Shown here piece by piece: positions 33,001 to 44,249 of a DNA stretch of 64,000 nucleotides. Source of the DNA: Neoceratodus forsteri. Taxonomy: Eukaryota; Chordata; Ceratodontiformes; Ceratodontidae. The DNA lies in contig CM028131.1 in assembly GCA_016271365.2 (NCBI GenBank), positions 282,904,001 to 282,968,000 on the forward strand, written 5' to 3'. Position 1 is the stretch's first letter; each line of letters begins with the position of its first letter. A model generated the notes under the pieces. The model was not told the origin of the DNA. It made no database searches and saw only the letters and a list, made by a program, of their open reading frames with translations. The position numbers and the translations under genes are program-made.

Positions 33001-34373
33001 CCATTCCGGGATAAATCCGTCAGGGCCCAGGCATTTTCCCAACTTAATATTTTTAATTGTCTCATCTATCTCAAGTATTGAGATTGGGGCTGTTAGAGAG
33101 TTGATTTGATTGGGGGAAGAGTTGGGAGATTAGTCTGGGTCAGGAATTGTGCGGCATCTGTATAATTCAGTGGGTTAGGGGAAGAGTAAAGCTTGGTATA
33201 ATAATCGGTAAAAATTTTTGGGATATGGGCTATGGTATGATGAGTTTGACTGGACGTGGGGTTTCTGAGTCTAAGAATAGTGGAAGATGCCTTGGTATTC
33301 CTTAGTCTACGTGTGATGTTTTTAACACTTCTGGGGCCACCGTCATGTATAGTTTGGCGTAGGTAGTGTAGGGACTGTCGAATTTTGTTGTCTATTAGTT
33401 TCTGGAGATCGGCCTTAGTGTTCCTAATCAGAGTCTGTAGATCCACATCTCCTTCTCTGTAGAGCAGCTGATAGTTTTTAAGTAGGGTGGATAGTCTATG
33501 ATATTCTAGATCTCTTTCCTTATGTTTTCTAGATGAGTAAGCAATCAGCTCACCCCTGATTGTTGCTTTCATGGCATCCCGGGTCATTGCTTGTGATGTA
33601 GAGGGGTTAGAGTTTTCTGTGAAGAATATATTAATTTTTGTCGACAGAGAGTCTACAAGTTCTGAGTCCGCCAGGTAAAAGCGGGTTAAGTCTCCAAATC
33701 GATCTCCTAGATTCTCTACCCAGATCAAGCGAGATGATCAATGGGTGATGATCCGATAGAAATTTTGGGCCGATAGAGATGTCCTGGACACATGAGTATA
33801 ACCTGGATCAGAGGGAAAGAACCCACGCCAAATATCAACAAGACCCAATTGTTCAATCGACATTTTGAATTGTTTAGCCGTGTTTTTGTTCCGGTGATTA
33901 AAAGGTTTCGAGCATTCTAGGTGAGGGGATAGGGTTAAGTTAAGGTCACCCCCCCATAATCAGTTGTCCTTTCAGGTTGGAAAGTAGGAGGGAAATGAAG
34001 CGTTTATATATAGGAAGGGTGGTAGCTGGAGAGAAGTAGACATTGGCCAGGGTTGTCTGTTTACCGAACAGCAAGGCCTGGGCAATTACATAATGCCCAC
34101 AGGGGTCAATATATGTGTTTTGGATTTTGAGTGGTGTATCTTTAGGAATCAATATTGCCACTCCTCTTTTTCTACCTCTAGGATGAGATGATGCCACAAC
34201 TCTGTATCTCCCCCCCATTTCAATTTAAGGTGTTCAGTCTCTGAAAGGTGAGTTTCTTATAGGTAGATTAAGTCTAGGGGTTGCTTAGATAGACCTTCTA
34301 TAAGTCTTGCTCGCTTAATTGGGTCGTGTATCCCATTAATGTTGTGGGAAAAGATCTTTACTGGGTTAATCAT
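30031..34373 (-). pseudogene. L1 ORF2 (endonuclease / reverse transcriptase)
   Basis: Starts at ATG 34373 with MINPVKIFSHNINGIHDPIK. A stop replaces a codon just before ETHL. The endonuclease continues with RGRKRGVAILIPKD (34170). The middle linker is a 211-codon open frame (33728-33093). The RT has LKSYRPISILNVDFKIYTAI (about 32850), LDVEKAFDRVSWPFL (about 32640), GTRQGCPLSPYLF (about 32480) and RLFAGDIMLTLL (about 32340). In the last the first catalytic Asp of FADD is Gly (codon 32339-32341). The C-terminal region runs 32065-31670 and 31012-30031, divided by another LINE. Dead by catalytic loss, stops and insertion. Confidence 0.8.
31022..31667 (+). mobile_element. LINE 3' fragment with ACT-repeat tail
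   Basis: Inserted in the L1 on the opposite strand. It encodes the end of an L2-group polymerase (LNWLTLHERSGEHVLAFIYK, AMSWNEIPKSVF) as an open frame to 31403. A 3' UTR follows with a perfect stem-loop TGAGC/GCTCA (31586-31598), then AATAAAA and about eight ACT units (31640-31665). Strongly 5'-truncated. Confidence 0.75.
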
Positions 34374-37157
34374 GGGTATCTCTAAGGGAACATCTATTGT
34401 TAATAATGTTACGTTTCCTCTCTCTACAGGAAGAAGAGGTTGGAGGGGAAGAACCAGACCATGCTACCCCCCCAGAAGGACAGACCCCAGGTTTCGTCAA
34501 GCTCAACAAGATAATAACGCATTTACCTGTTAATAAACTTTTTATACAAAAAATCCATTTCACTGTGTAGTGTTTTTTCCACCAAAACCCCCAACCCTCC
34601 TTGTGGCCACTATAAGAGTGCCCACATAAGCAGAGTGTCAAAACTATGTACAAAGTTGAATAATACCAACAGATTATCCCCTTAGTCTTCTGCGATAACA
34701 AAAGGTAAAACATGTTTATTGTCAAGTCTGGGGAAAAACATATATACAACAAGGCTTCCAACAGGAAAAAGCTCATCCAGAGCTTCTAGTGGGTTCTCCT
34801 AACCTGTGAGTCAAAATTGACCCTGGTGGAGAAGGGGTTTTTGACCCTACCCCGATAAAATACCAGAATGGGGATAAAACCCCTAAGGGAGCAGTATCAA
34901 GACCGCTCCTAGTGTGGTTCGGTATCTAACTAGTGAGTAAAAGATAGAAAATGGATTAACCAATTAGCTCACTGCCTGGAGCAGAGGTGTGAGGCTATGG
35001 GTTGTAGTATGTGGGTGAAGGGTATCTTAAAGAGTTTATTTTCCTTTTCTTTCTTCCTCTCCCTCTTCCCCTCCTCCCCCCCTCCTTCCTCCCCCGCCGA
35101 GAGGGACAGGGGAGAGAAAAAAAAAAGGGGGGAGAACCATCTCAGGTTAAGAAGACTTTCGGACACCTGACCCCAGGATCAGTGCAGACTAGGTTCGACC
35201 CGGAGGGGCTCAGAGTCCGGTACAGGGAGGATTAGTTTAATAGATGAGTTATTTCTCTTTCTACATAGGTTGAAGATTGCCTTCCAAAGAAACCCCTGAA
35301 AATATCTGTCTCCCTGAGTGTCCAGGGGGGCCCCCGGCCCGAGTCCACAACACTCCCCTAAGGAAAGGGAAATGATGGGAGCGGGGCCAGGAATCCCCCG
35401 GGGGGGGGAGATGGTACATGTTGAGCAACAGAAGAAATGATTGAGGTTCCCCAATCCATCAAAAAAAAAAAGGGGGGAAGACATCTGACCCTTGGGTCAG
35501 TGCAGGTTAGGTTAGACCTGGAGGGGCTCAGAGTCCGCTACAGGGAGGACTATTTTAGTAGATAAGTTGTTTCCCCTTCTATATAGGTGCGAGTTCGCCT
35601 TCCGAGGAGATCCCAAAACATGTCTGTCTCCCCAAGTGGCCAAGGGAGCCCCCAATCCGAGCCCATAGCACTCCCCCTTGGAAAGGATATTGATGGTCCC
35701 AGCACCCGGGACCCCCCGGAGGGAGAGGATACATGCTGAGCAGCTGAGGCAATGATAGAGATCCCTCCATCCATCCAAAGAGAGGAAACAAAAAAAAAAA
35801 AGAGGGAGAAAAGGAGGGGGGGCACCCCCAGGGAAAGGAAGGGAGAAGGCCAATAAGAACAACTAAGGGAGAAGGGAAGTAGGCCACGGCAGGGGGAGGG
35901 GTCCCCAAGCAACCCAGTGGAAACTTCCCTTGTATAGTTTCAAAGAGGTTTAGGATATGCTGATAAGGCTTGTTTGTATTGCCACAATATTAGTAATTGT
36001 CACTTCCGTGAGGAACTACCTTTGTTTAGAAAGGGAGTGAGTTTGAGGAAATACTCCTCGAATAGTTATGTTGATGTTCTCATCGTCTCAGACCTGTTTC
36101 CACAGGCGATCTCAAGCCCCCCCCCCCAAAAATGGATCAAACCATTCTTCAATCCCCAGGCCTCACGCTATTCCGAGGACCAGAGCTAGGCACTTGTTCA
36201 AACTGAACCAGAGGAGTCCTACCTTCACTCGCCAAGGGCCCAGAGCACAAAAGATCCAAATCTTGGACCACAAGTTAGGTGGACCCAGGAGCAACATCGC
36301 TGTCAAGGTAAAAGAAGGAGGACCTGAGAGCAGGGGTCTGGGGGGGCAAGGGAAGGCCCTGGAAACCAACCATCAAGTGATACAGCCTAGGAACTAGCTA
36401 GGGGGAAGGGAAAATAAATCTTGTGGGGTTCTGTAGCTTCTCATGGCTCAAAATGTGGTATTACCATATCCACCTAGCCCCAACCAAAGTAAACCTCCCT
36501 CTCAGCCCGCCGTCCGACTTCACTATAGATTGAGAGACTGAAAAATAATTTGATAGTTAGTGCAGTTCTTGGGTGACAATAAAGGATGGTTTCTTAGAGC
36601 AAGAGTTTTTTCCTGTTATTTTAGGATCTTGCGATGGATGGCATTGCAGGGCTTGCTAGGGAAGGTCCTTAATCCATCACGAAGGTAAGGGTTTTCAGCA
36701 AGGAGTGGGGCAGCGGGTAACAGAGCACAACCAATGAGAAGGGAAGGAGAGGGAGGCCCATGGAGGTGCTCAGCCAGGATCAGCCCAGAGGGTGTGAGTC
36801 CTGAGTGAGGGAGAGGGAGATCCCCCCTTGTCCAGGGAATCAAGAAAGGGCAAGAGAGTTGGAACAGCATCACCGAAGGGGTGCTTTAACAGTATACTGT
36901 TCCCATCTCTGCTGGGATCAAATGGGCTTACCAGGAAAGACGCCATCCCGAGCCGGTCACCCCCCCCGGCCAGCCACACTCAAAACCACAACAGGCCCAT
37001 CTCCCAACTCATTACCTCTGCGTTGGTTGTCAAGTACAGTGTGAGTAAGCGTTGCAAAGTGTTTCTCTCAAGTTCATTTAGTGGCGCTTATGTTTTGGAA
37101 CTGCTGTAGCTGAAGAAGAAGATCCTGGATCGATGGCGAGTTGTTCGAGAGCTGTTG
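34374..37157 (-). other. Long L1 inter-ORF region with tandem repeats
   Basis: Nearly 2.8 kb between ORF1 and ORF2, whereas L1 inter-ORF gaps are usually short. It contains a duplicated unit of about 330 bp (35157-35490 and 35491-35780; shared GGAGGGGCTCAGAGTCCG and CTACA/GTACAGGGAGGA motifs), several G and C runs and A-rich stretches. Overlapping frames on the minus strand at 35512-35912 are low-complexity artefacts. It may be a further, unrecognised insertion. Confidence 0.5.
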
Positions 37158-38071
37158 TTACTTCTGGGTTGGATGGTTAGAAGAGCATTGGATCATGGTG
37201 TCTTGCAGATGCTCAGGGATTACACCACTGGAGTGAAGCTCTCGAGCTGCTTCAGTGGCTGAGGAGTAGGTCTGCGTACCGCTTGGAAGATGTACAATCA
37301 GCCTGGTGGGGTAAGGTGTTTTAAACTTAATTTGCTGGGCTTGGAGGAGAGGAAATATAGGGCCATATTCCCGGTGCTGTCTCTGTGAGCAGGGGCGAGT
37401 TGTTGTCAAAAAGCAATCGGGTCTGACCCCATTTAATTTTACCTTTTTGCCAGGCTTTGATCAGAAGGGATTCTTTTATTTGGAAACTGAGAAATCTGAT
37501 CAAGAATGATCTGGGCCTGGTGGCAGGGCGGGTGGTCCTGGGGCCTAGGGCTCGGTGCGCCCTTTCAATGTCAAGATGGAAGGTGGGATCCAGCGAGAGA
37601 GTAGTGCGGAGGAGATAGTCGGAGAAGGCCCTGGGATCGGCGCCTTCTTCACCCTCTGGGATCCCAAATATTCTAATATTTTTGTGTCGAGCTCTGTTTT
37701 CTGCGTCCTCCTGGTGGGTAGAGATAGATATCTGCTCTGTTAGAATCGATTTTAAAGTGTCCTCCTGGGCATCTAGTATTGAGGCGTTAGAGGATATCTG
37801 GAGATCAGCTTCTGTCATTTGGGACTCCAAGTGAGTAAGGTCGGTTCTTATTTCCTTCAGAGAATCTCAAACTTCGGCTCTGAAGTCGTGGATGGCTTGT
37901 AGGATAGTGTCCGTCAATGTTTCAGTCGGTCGCTTAGGAGGTTTTCCTTTTTGTGATTTCCTCTCTGTGCCCTGTGGTAGCAGGCAGGCCTCTACCCTCA
38001 TCGAAGTGGGTTTCCTCCAAGTCGACTGTCACTGCAATCGGGAGGAATCGATTCCTAGAAGTTTTGGCCAT
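37158..38071 (-). pseudogene. L1 ORF1 (RNA-binding protein)
   Basis: Starts at ATG 38071 (MAKTSRNRFLPIAV) with a frameshift/stop near 37930. The frame from 37830 has a coiled-coil-like part, then DAENRARHKNIRIFGIPEGE (RRM start), LDIERAHRALGPR and FLIRFLSFQIKESLLIKAW. The C-terminal domain (37409-37158) includes YPTRLIVHLPSGTQTYSSAT and the stop. Total of about 300 codons is normal for ORF1p. The DAENRARxxNIRIxGIPEG core is shared with the copy at 7209-8283, though they are not the same subfamily. Confidence 0.8.
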
Positions 38072-38161
38072 AGCTGTTTATTTGCATCCGAGCAACTTTG
38101 ATAGAAGAATCTTTCTTTTGTGCAGTAAATCGATGGGTATTTGCTCATTTTTTTTAAGATG

Positions 38162-38880
38162 TTGAGGCAGGAGCTAATTGAGTATGCTGTTCACCAGTGC
38201 ATACCGGAACCGGAAGTCCCCTGTGAGCTCGGCAATCTTGATGGCACACTTCTTCCATGACCTTCTGGGCTGTCTGGATGAGGTGATTCCTCACCTTCCT
38301 GTGGACCTCCAGACTATGGTCAAGCAGGTCCGGGACCAAGGTTGAGCTGTGGCCAAACAGCAACTTCAGACATCTCTGGATATCGGAGATTCCTGTGCCT
38401 GCTTGATGGTGGCCGCAGTTGCCATGTGCCATAGAGCTTGGCTGCAGATCTTGACCTTTATGGCCGACACTCAGCACAAGCTGGCAGACGTCCCATTTCT
38501 GGGCACCGACCTGTTTGGGCCCGGTGTGGAGGGTCACCTCCAGTGTATTGAGAACTCCAGTGCCACCTTGGATTACATGACATCTGCCCAGAAGGCTCCC
38601 AAGGGCTCCAGGCAGCAGAAGCATACGCTCTTTTGGCCCTCCACTCCTGCGGTGAAACCAGCCCAGCATCAGTCTGCCAGTAGGCTGAGTCTTGGTGACC
38701 AAGGCCCAAGTCTGTGGCCTCGGTCATCCAAAAGCCCAGAGGGAAGGGACCCAGTGGCTCCTCAGCCAGATCCTCCTCCTCCTCCTCCTCCTCCAAGCCT
38801 GTTCAGTGATGGGATGGGGGTGCCACCCTCATACCCGTCACACCTCCCCTGGGTCCTCCTGTGGGAGGGGGACTAGCTCA
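38162..38880 (+). pseudogene. DIRS gag-like protein (B), C-terminal part
   Basis: Resumes after the L1. Stops occur near 38268 and 38346. Then an open frame, 38349-38876, contains DSCACLMVAAVAMCHRAWLQ and a proline run (38765-38795). It lines up with the DIRS-D gag part at 61610-61860 (MVRTAEISCHHSLRATYYAV, WSTAVCLYSWL). The poly-Pro tract leads into the RT region. Confidence 0.65.
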
Positions 38881-40735
38881 GCTACTTTCTTTCTGCTTGG
38901 TCCATTGTCACCTTAGACAGGTGGGTTCTGGAAGTGGTCGGTCAGGGTCTGCCTCTAGAATTCAAGCAGTACCCTCCCAGTCAAGCCCACACCCCATGGG
39001 ATGACTTGATATCCATAGACACTCGGTCAGCTCTTCGAGCCGACACAGCTCAACTTCTCTACAAGGAGGTCATAGTCAAGAGTTGCGGATCCTCTGGAAC
39101 ACCCAGGGTTTGTCTCCAGGTACTTCCTGGTGCCAAACCAGATGGGGGGAGGGGGCTGGCGCCCCAGTCTAGATCTGCATGACCTGAACAAATTCCTCAG
39201 GTCTCGCACCTTCAGGATGTTAACTCTGTCCCAGATCATACCACCTCTGGAGCAAGACATGTAGTTTTGCTCTCTGGATCTTCAGGACACGTTCTTTCTT
39301 GTCCTGATCTGTCTATCCTACCAAAAGTTCCGCTGCTTCTGAGTTGATGGAACACTCTACGAGTTCCAGGCCACGACTTTCTGTCTCTCCTTGACCCCCA
39401 GGGTCTTCACCAAATGCATAGCAGTGGTGGCAGCTTACCTGAGGCACCAAGGGGTCCGGTGTACCCCTACCTGGATGACTGACTGATAGCAGGTCCCTCC
39501 AAACAGGAGGTGGAGTGGTCCAGGGACCTGGCCCTTCAGACCTGCATCAATCTTGGCCTCCTGGTCAATGAGACCAAGTCAGAACTCGTGCCTTTGCAAG
39601 GGATCAGCTTCATCAGGGCAGAGCTTGACTCTTGCTGAGCCAGAGCCCAGTTCCCAGCAGACAGGGCAGAGGTTCTCTCCTCCTTTGCTTGATCATTTCT
39701 GGTTGGGCACTTGTGCCCTGCCCAGGACTTCCAGTGCCTTCTTGGTTACATGGCGGCCTGCACCAGTGTGGTCTGATGGGCCCGTTGGCATATGCGCTTC
39801 CTGCAATGGGAGCTGGCCAGCCAGTGGTCTCAGTGCAAATGTCACTTGGATCAGCTGGTCACCATGACCCAGAGGATGTGGGACACCCTCCAGTGGTGGT
39901 TAGTCCCAGAGCATCTGCAGGAAGGGATCTCGTTTGTCTGCCCAGAGCCGATGGTCATCCTGATGACCGATGCCTCTCATGGGCTGGGGTGCCCATCTGG
40001 GGAACAGAGTCCATGGGCTCTGGATTTCCAAGGAGTCCCAATGCCACATCAACCTGCTGGAGCTCCGAGCAGTCCGGCTGCTGCTGGCTGCCTTCGCTCC
40101 GTTTGTTCAGAGTCAAATGGTTCAAGTCCAGATAACACCATGACCATGTTCTACCTCAAAAACAAAGCGTAACATACTCCCTGCCCCTGTGCAAGGAAGC
40201 CCTCCACATTTTGACACTCGTGCGCAGCCTGGAGGCGGATCTCCTAGCCATCCATGTGGCAGGAGCCTCCAATCAGCTGGTGGACTCCCTCAGCTGGGTG
40301 GGCGAGACTTCTCATGAGTGGTCTCTCCATCCAGAGGTAGTTCACAGTCTGTTCTTCCAGTAGGGCACCCCTCAGGTGGACCTGTTTGCCTTCAGGGAGA
40401 ACACAAAACTGAGACTGTAGTGTGCCCACCCCCCTCAGCAGGGAACATGGCAGGGGAATGCCTGCTCGAGGCTGTGGACCCCAGGCCTCTTCTAGGCCTT
40501 TCCTCCACTTCCCTTGATCCACAAGGAGCTACTCAAGGTCAGGAGGGACAAGGCACAGGTGATCCTGGTGGCTCTGGACTGGCCCCAACAGTTTTGGTAC
40601 CCCCATCTCCTCAGCCTCAGTAACAGGCTCCCAAGGCATCTTCCCATACACCTGGACCTGCTCTCGGTCAAGTCAGGGGAAAGTACTCCACCCAGACCTT
40701 CAATCCCTGCACCTGATAGCCTGGTTACCTGAGCA
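38880..40735 (+). pseudogene. DIRS reverse transcriptase / RNase H (B)
   Basis: RYFLVPNQMGGG (about 39118), LDLHDLNKFLRSRTFRML (about 39170), CSLDLQDTFF (about 39271), FTKCIAVVAAYLRHQG (about 39408) and YPYLDDxLIAG (about 39465, with Trp replaced by a stop) give the DIRS RT motifs. RNase H follows: VILMTDASHGLGC (about 39955), INLLELRAVRLLLAAF (about 40050). The PQVDLFAFRENTKL linker lies at about 40373, and RRDKAQVILVALDWPQQFWY at about 40543. At least four stops and two frameshifts. Confidence 0.75.
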
Positions 40736-40751
40736 GCTAGAGTTCCAGGTT

Positions 40752-41760
40752 TTGGGTCTCTCTGAAGATGTCCTCACTGTTGTGGAGGCATCCAGAAAGG
40801 AATTAACCAGAAAATGCAATGCTTTCAAATGGAAGAGATTCTCCATTTGGTGTCAGGGCAAGGTGTTGGACCCTTCAACCTGTCCAGTGGTTAACATTTT
40901 GGACTACCTGTGGTCTCTCTCCCAAGGGAGACTTCAGTCAATGACCCTTAAGGTGCACCTGCAGCCATCTCTGCTTACCAGGTGTGGGTCAGTCAGCAGT
41001 CGGTGGCACAGGAGAAGGTGGTCTGGTGCTTTTTCTAAGGCCTAGATCACATTTCCCCTCCGGTGTGTGAACCATCACAACTTTGGGATTCATTGCTGGT
41101 TTTGGCAAAGCTCATGGGCAAGCCATTTGAATCGATGCACAGGTGTAATGTGTCTCACCTGTCATGGAAGACCACCTTCCTGGTGGCTATAACGTCAGCC
41201 AGAAGGATCAGTGAGCTCCAGGTGCTCTTGGTGGAGTCTCCTTACCTGATCTTCCACAGGGACAAGGTTGTCCTGTTCCCCAACCCGAAGTTCCACCCGA
41301 AGGTTGTGTCGGAGTTTAACCTGAACCAGGTGATGACTCTTCTGGTGTTCTTCCTGAATCACACCTCGGAGGCCAAACGCAGGCTCCATACTCTGGACCT
41401 GAGGTGAGCAATTGTTTACTACAAAGAGCGCACAGCTGGAGTTTGGGGAGAGGTTCACCAGCTGTTTGTCACCTACACTGAAGCTGCATCTGGCAGACAT
41501 ACAGCCAAGTGCATGATTGGCAGGTAGATCACTTCCTGCATTGATCTCTGTTATAGGTTGGTGGATAGGGAGCCTCCTGGAGGGCTTAGGACTGATTCCA
41601 CCCGCTATACTGCTGCATTGGTGGCTGCTTCAAGGGAGGTCCCTATCCAGGAAATCTGCAGAGCTGCTACCTAGAATTCAGCACACACCTTCATTTCCCA
41701 TTGCCACACTGATTTAGAGTCACGCCGGGATGCTGGTTTTGGGGCCTCAGTTCTTCAATC
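40752..41760 (+). pseudogene. DIRS tyrosine recombinase (B)
   Basis: Open pieces 40752-41042 and 41063-41404, then a stop. ITSARRISELQVLL (about 41190) holds the first catalytic Arg, and YLIFHRDKVVLF follows. STRYTAALVAASREVPIQE (about 41600) is the His/Arg-type second box, where His is replaced. AATxNSAHTFISHCHTD (about 41665-41713) should hold Trp and Tyr: Trp is a stop (TAG) and the nucleophile Tyr is Cys (codon 41702-41704). It would be inactive even without its stops. The first and last parts match DIRS-A and DIRS-C closely. Confidence 0.8.
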
Positions 41761-41833
41761 TTTATTTCCTAAGTAGGGGGTGTGCGCCTTGCCTCCCTCC
41801 TCCCGGAGCAGTGCTAGGAGTCTGCCAGTTAGT

Positions 41834-42149
41834 GTGGATAGAACAACATATCCATGTCCTTAGAAGCACTGGTTACTCACCTGTAACAGTAGTTCTAGGA
41901 GTGGTATATGTTGTTCACCCACACGGACCCACCCAACTTCCCCTGGCTCAGGTGCACAACACTGCTTCCAGCAGGCAAAGATCTGGCATCGTGATGCAGA
42001 GCTGAGGGTTATACCACCCGGTGGGTGGGAGGAGCCAGCTTGAAGACTTCCAGCAAGATTTAAAGGGGAAAGGACAATGCCAGTTAACGTGGATGAACAA
42101 CATATACCACTCCTAGAATAACTGTTACAGGTTAGTAACCAGTGTTTTC
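41834..42149 (+). repeat. DIRS-B internal complementary region and right ITR
   Basis: The first half (about 41834-41866) is the complement of the left end of the element. The second half (41890-41930, TTCTAGGAGTGGTATATGTT) is the complement of the right end (42090-42149). The right ITR (about 42008-42149) mirrors the left ITR. This is the arrangement by which DIRS elements are thought to close into circles. Confidence 0.8.
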
Positions 42150-42910
42150 CGCCCTCCCGAGTTTCACCCCATCCTCAAAGTCCACACCCCCTCGGAGTAG
42201 GTAATTTAAAGTCTGGGGGTGTAGGGGGTGCTGTGGGCCCCCCCCCACAAAAAAGAAAATGTCCCATTCATTTGAATAGGGTGTGCATGTTCATTGTATG
42301 GTTGGTGTTCACAGACTTTATTTCGGCAGTCGCTGTTTTGTGTGCGGCATTTATTGGCACGCTGTTTCTGTCTGAGGCAATATGACCCCATGCCGGGGGG
42401 GGGGTGGTAATGGTGCAAAAGACATTGATGGACTTTTTTTTCAGGTTCAAGAAAAAAAAAAGGAACAAAGACTCCCAATTCTGACACTAGGGGAATGGTC
42501 ACCCCCATTGTCACTCTTATGTTTCTGGGGGGTACTGTGGGGTGGTGGGTGCTGAGAGGGAGGGTTGGGTGGGAGTGAGTAAAAAAAACAACTTAGGAGT
42601 CCTGGGTGTGACACTGTGGGATTGGGCACCCCTAGTCTCAACCAAAAGGAATGAGGACTCCGATCACAACACTGGGGGATTGGGTACCCCCAGTATCTCT
42701 CTTATGTTTCTGGGGGTTGTATGTGGTGGTGGGTGCTGAGAGGGAGGGTAATGTAAAAAAAAAAAGAAACACTGAGAAGTTCAGAGTATGACACTGGGGA
42801 TTGGGCACCCCAGTGTCACTTTTATGTTTCGGGGGGGGGGTTGTGAGTGCTGAGAAGGAGGGTCAGGTGGGGGGATATTGATAATTTAAAAAAGAAAAAA
42901 AACAGCAGAC
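42150..42910. repeat. Tandem G-rich repeats of about 170 bp
   Basis: Three diverged units between about 42480 and 42870, each with a CTTATGTTTC motif, a GGTGGTGGGTGCTGAGAGGG-like motif and ACACTGGGGGATTGGG-like motifs, plus A runs. No coding frame. Confidence 0.7.
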
Positions 42911-42917
42911 ATAAAAA

Positions 42918-43398
42918 CATAGAAACATAGACTTTGACGGCAGATAAGGACCGCTTGGCCCATCTAGTCTGCCCATTTTCCTCCTACAGGATAGGCCGCA
43001 GATCCTAGTTAACCAACAGCCTATTTCTTCCTACCCCCCACAAGAATTGCCTTATGTCTGTCCCATGCATTCTTGAATTCTCCCACAGTTTTAGACCCCA
43101 CCACCTCCTCAGGAAGGCTGTTCCATGCATCCACTACCCTCTCTGTGAAATAATACTTCCTCACATTGTCCCTGAACCGCACTCCCCATCTTTAAATTGT
43201 GTCCCCTTGTTCTTGCATGTCTCTTTTTCTGAAAGATGCTACCCTCTTGGACTTTGTTGATTCCACTGAGGTACTTAAAAGTTTCTATCATGTCCCCCCT
43301 CTCCCTTCTTCCCTCAAGGGTATACATATTAAGCTCCTTTAGTCTCTCCTCATACGGCTTCTCTTGCAGACCCTGCACCATTTTAGTTGCCCTCCTCA
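42918..43398 (-). mobile_element. CR1 LINE 3' fragment
   Basis: On the minus strand it encodes KMVQGLQEKPYEERLKELNM, LEGRRERGDMIETFKYLSG and TRGHNLKM, the C-terminus of a CR1 polymerase, with one frameshift. Its 3' end carries the TTCTATGTTTCTATG tail (plus: CATAGAAACATAGA at 42921). 480 bp, 5'-truncated; the best kept of four CR1 tails of this family here. Confidence 0.85.
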
Positions 43399-43400
43399 TG

Positions 43401-43522
43401 GCGGAAGATGGCACACTCCTCCGTGTCCAAGATGGCCGCTCACTGCACATGTGCTAAAAGTCGTGCATGCGTAGTATAGTTTAGTATCCATCTTGGACAT
43501 GGTGTAGTGGGCCGTCTTCCGC
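43401..43522. repeat. Imperfect inverted repeat
   Basis: GCGGAAGATGGC and GTGTCCAAGATGG (43401-43435) reappear inverted at 43488-43522, with a loop of about 52 bases. It lies directly at the truncated end of the CR1 fragment. Confidence 0.55.
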
Positions 43523-44044
43523 GCATGACCGCTGATACTAAAAATAGTGCAGTGCTACTTCCAAGCCAGACAATGAGTGGACTGCTTCATGGTCTTGGAG
43601 GTGACTATGGTGCAAGTCCAACTTGTTGTTCGGTTGGAAGGAATGCAAGGAAGGCAGAGTCCTTTCCTCATAGCAAGAGGTCTGCAGGGCTCCGCCCCCT
43701 GTAGCCCTAATAATGTTAACACCTTCCTCCATTCTAAGACAGTCTATATGCAGCAACCCCATATTTTCCTAATTACTCATATGTGGTGCAGGAAAGCCAG
43801 TACTTTTCAGGGAAGGACAATTAAACAATCAGATAAATGGAGGTTAATTATAGTCTATAAACAGGTTTCAGTATCCCAATGGCTCATGGCCCGTATTGGT
43901 CAGAGTCTGGCCAAGCTAGCAGAAGCTAAGGTACTTCATAGCCATGAATGTCTAACATGACATCTGGACTGGGAAAGTAGCCCACAAGGAGCAGGTGCTG
44001 TTGCCCTCTGACTGGAAGCCTATACTGCTGGGAGAGGGCAACTA
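43523..44044. other. Unassigned spacer
   Basis: One short open frame (43577-43960) shows no recognisable domain and has no support as a gene. Confidence 0.45.
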
Positions 44045-44249
44045 CTCTGACCTTTATTTATTTTACTTTTTATTTATTAAAAATTGATAACTGGGAAAGG
44101 CACATTGAGCCGAAGCTCATTTCCAGGTGTGACCCGGGTACAGAGCGTACACAGAAATGAGAAGAGTTACACAAGGAATTTCCAAAGACACAGTATATAC
44201 AACCATTTTACATACCGTGCACAAACTTTTTACATTCACAATAAAGTAG

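Larger units (their letters stand above)
29727..38158 (-). mobile_element. L1-like LINE inside DIRS-B gag
   Basis: About 8.4 kb in minus orientation: 5' UTR and ORF1 at the right (38158-37158), a 2.8-kb inter-ORF region, ORF2 (34373-30031) and a 3' UTR with an A-rich end (T-rich on plus at about 29738-29760). It is unusually long for an L1, because of the inter-ORF region and a 650-bp LINE fragment (31022-31667). I could not identify target duplications with confidence. Confidence 0.75.
27944..42149 (+). mobile_element. DIRS-like retrotransposon B, both ends recognisable
   Basis: The left end (from about 27944) and right end (to about 42149) are inverted repeats, for example TCTTGCTGGAAGTTTTCAAA at 28006 against its complement near 42045. 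An internal region at 41834-41930 pairs with both ends. Removing the nested L1 (about 29727-38158) leaves about 5.8 kb, a normal DIRS length, with gag, RT/RNase H and recombinase in order. All frames carry stops. Confidence 0.85.

Noticed and set aside
35512..35912. Three overlapping 109-120-codon frames on the minus strand
   Set aside because: They overlap in all three phases within the tandem repeat of the L1 inter-ORF region and are rich in Ser/Phe/Pro from CT-rich sequence.
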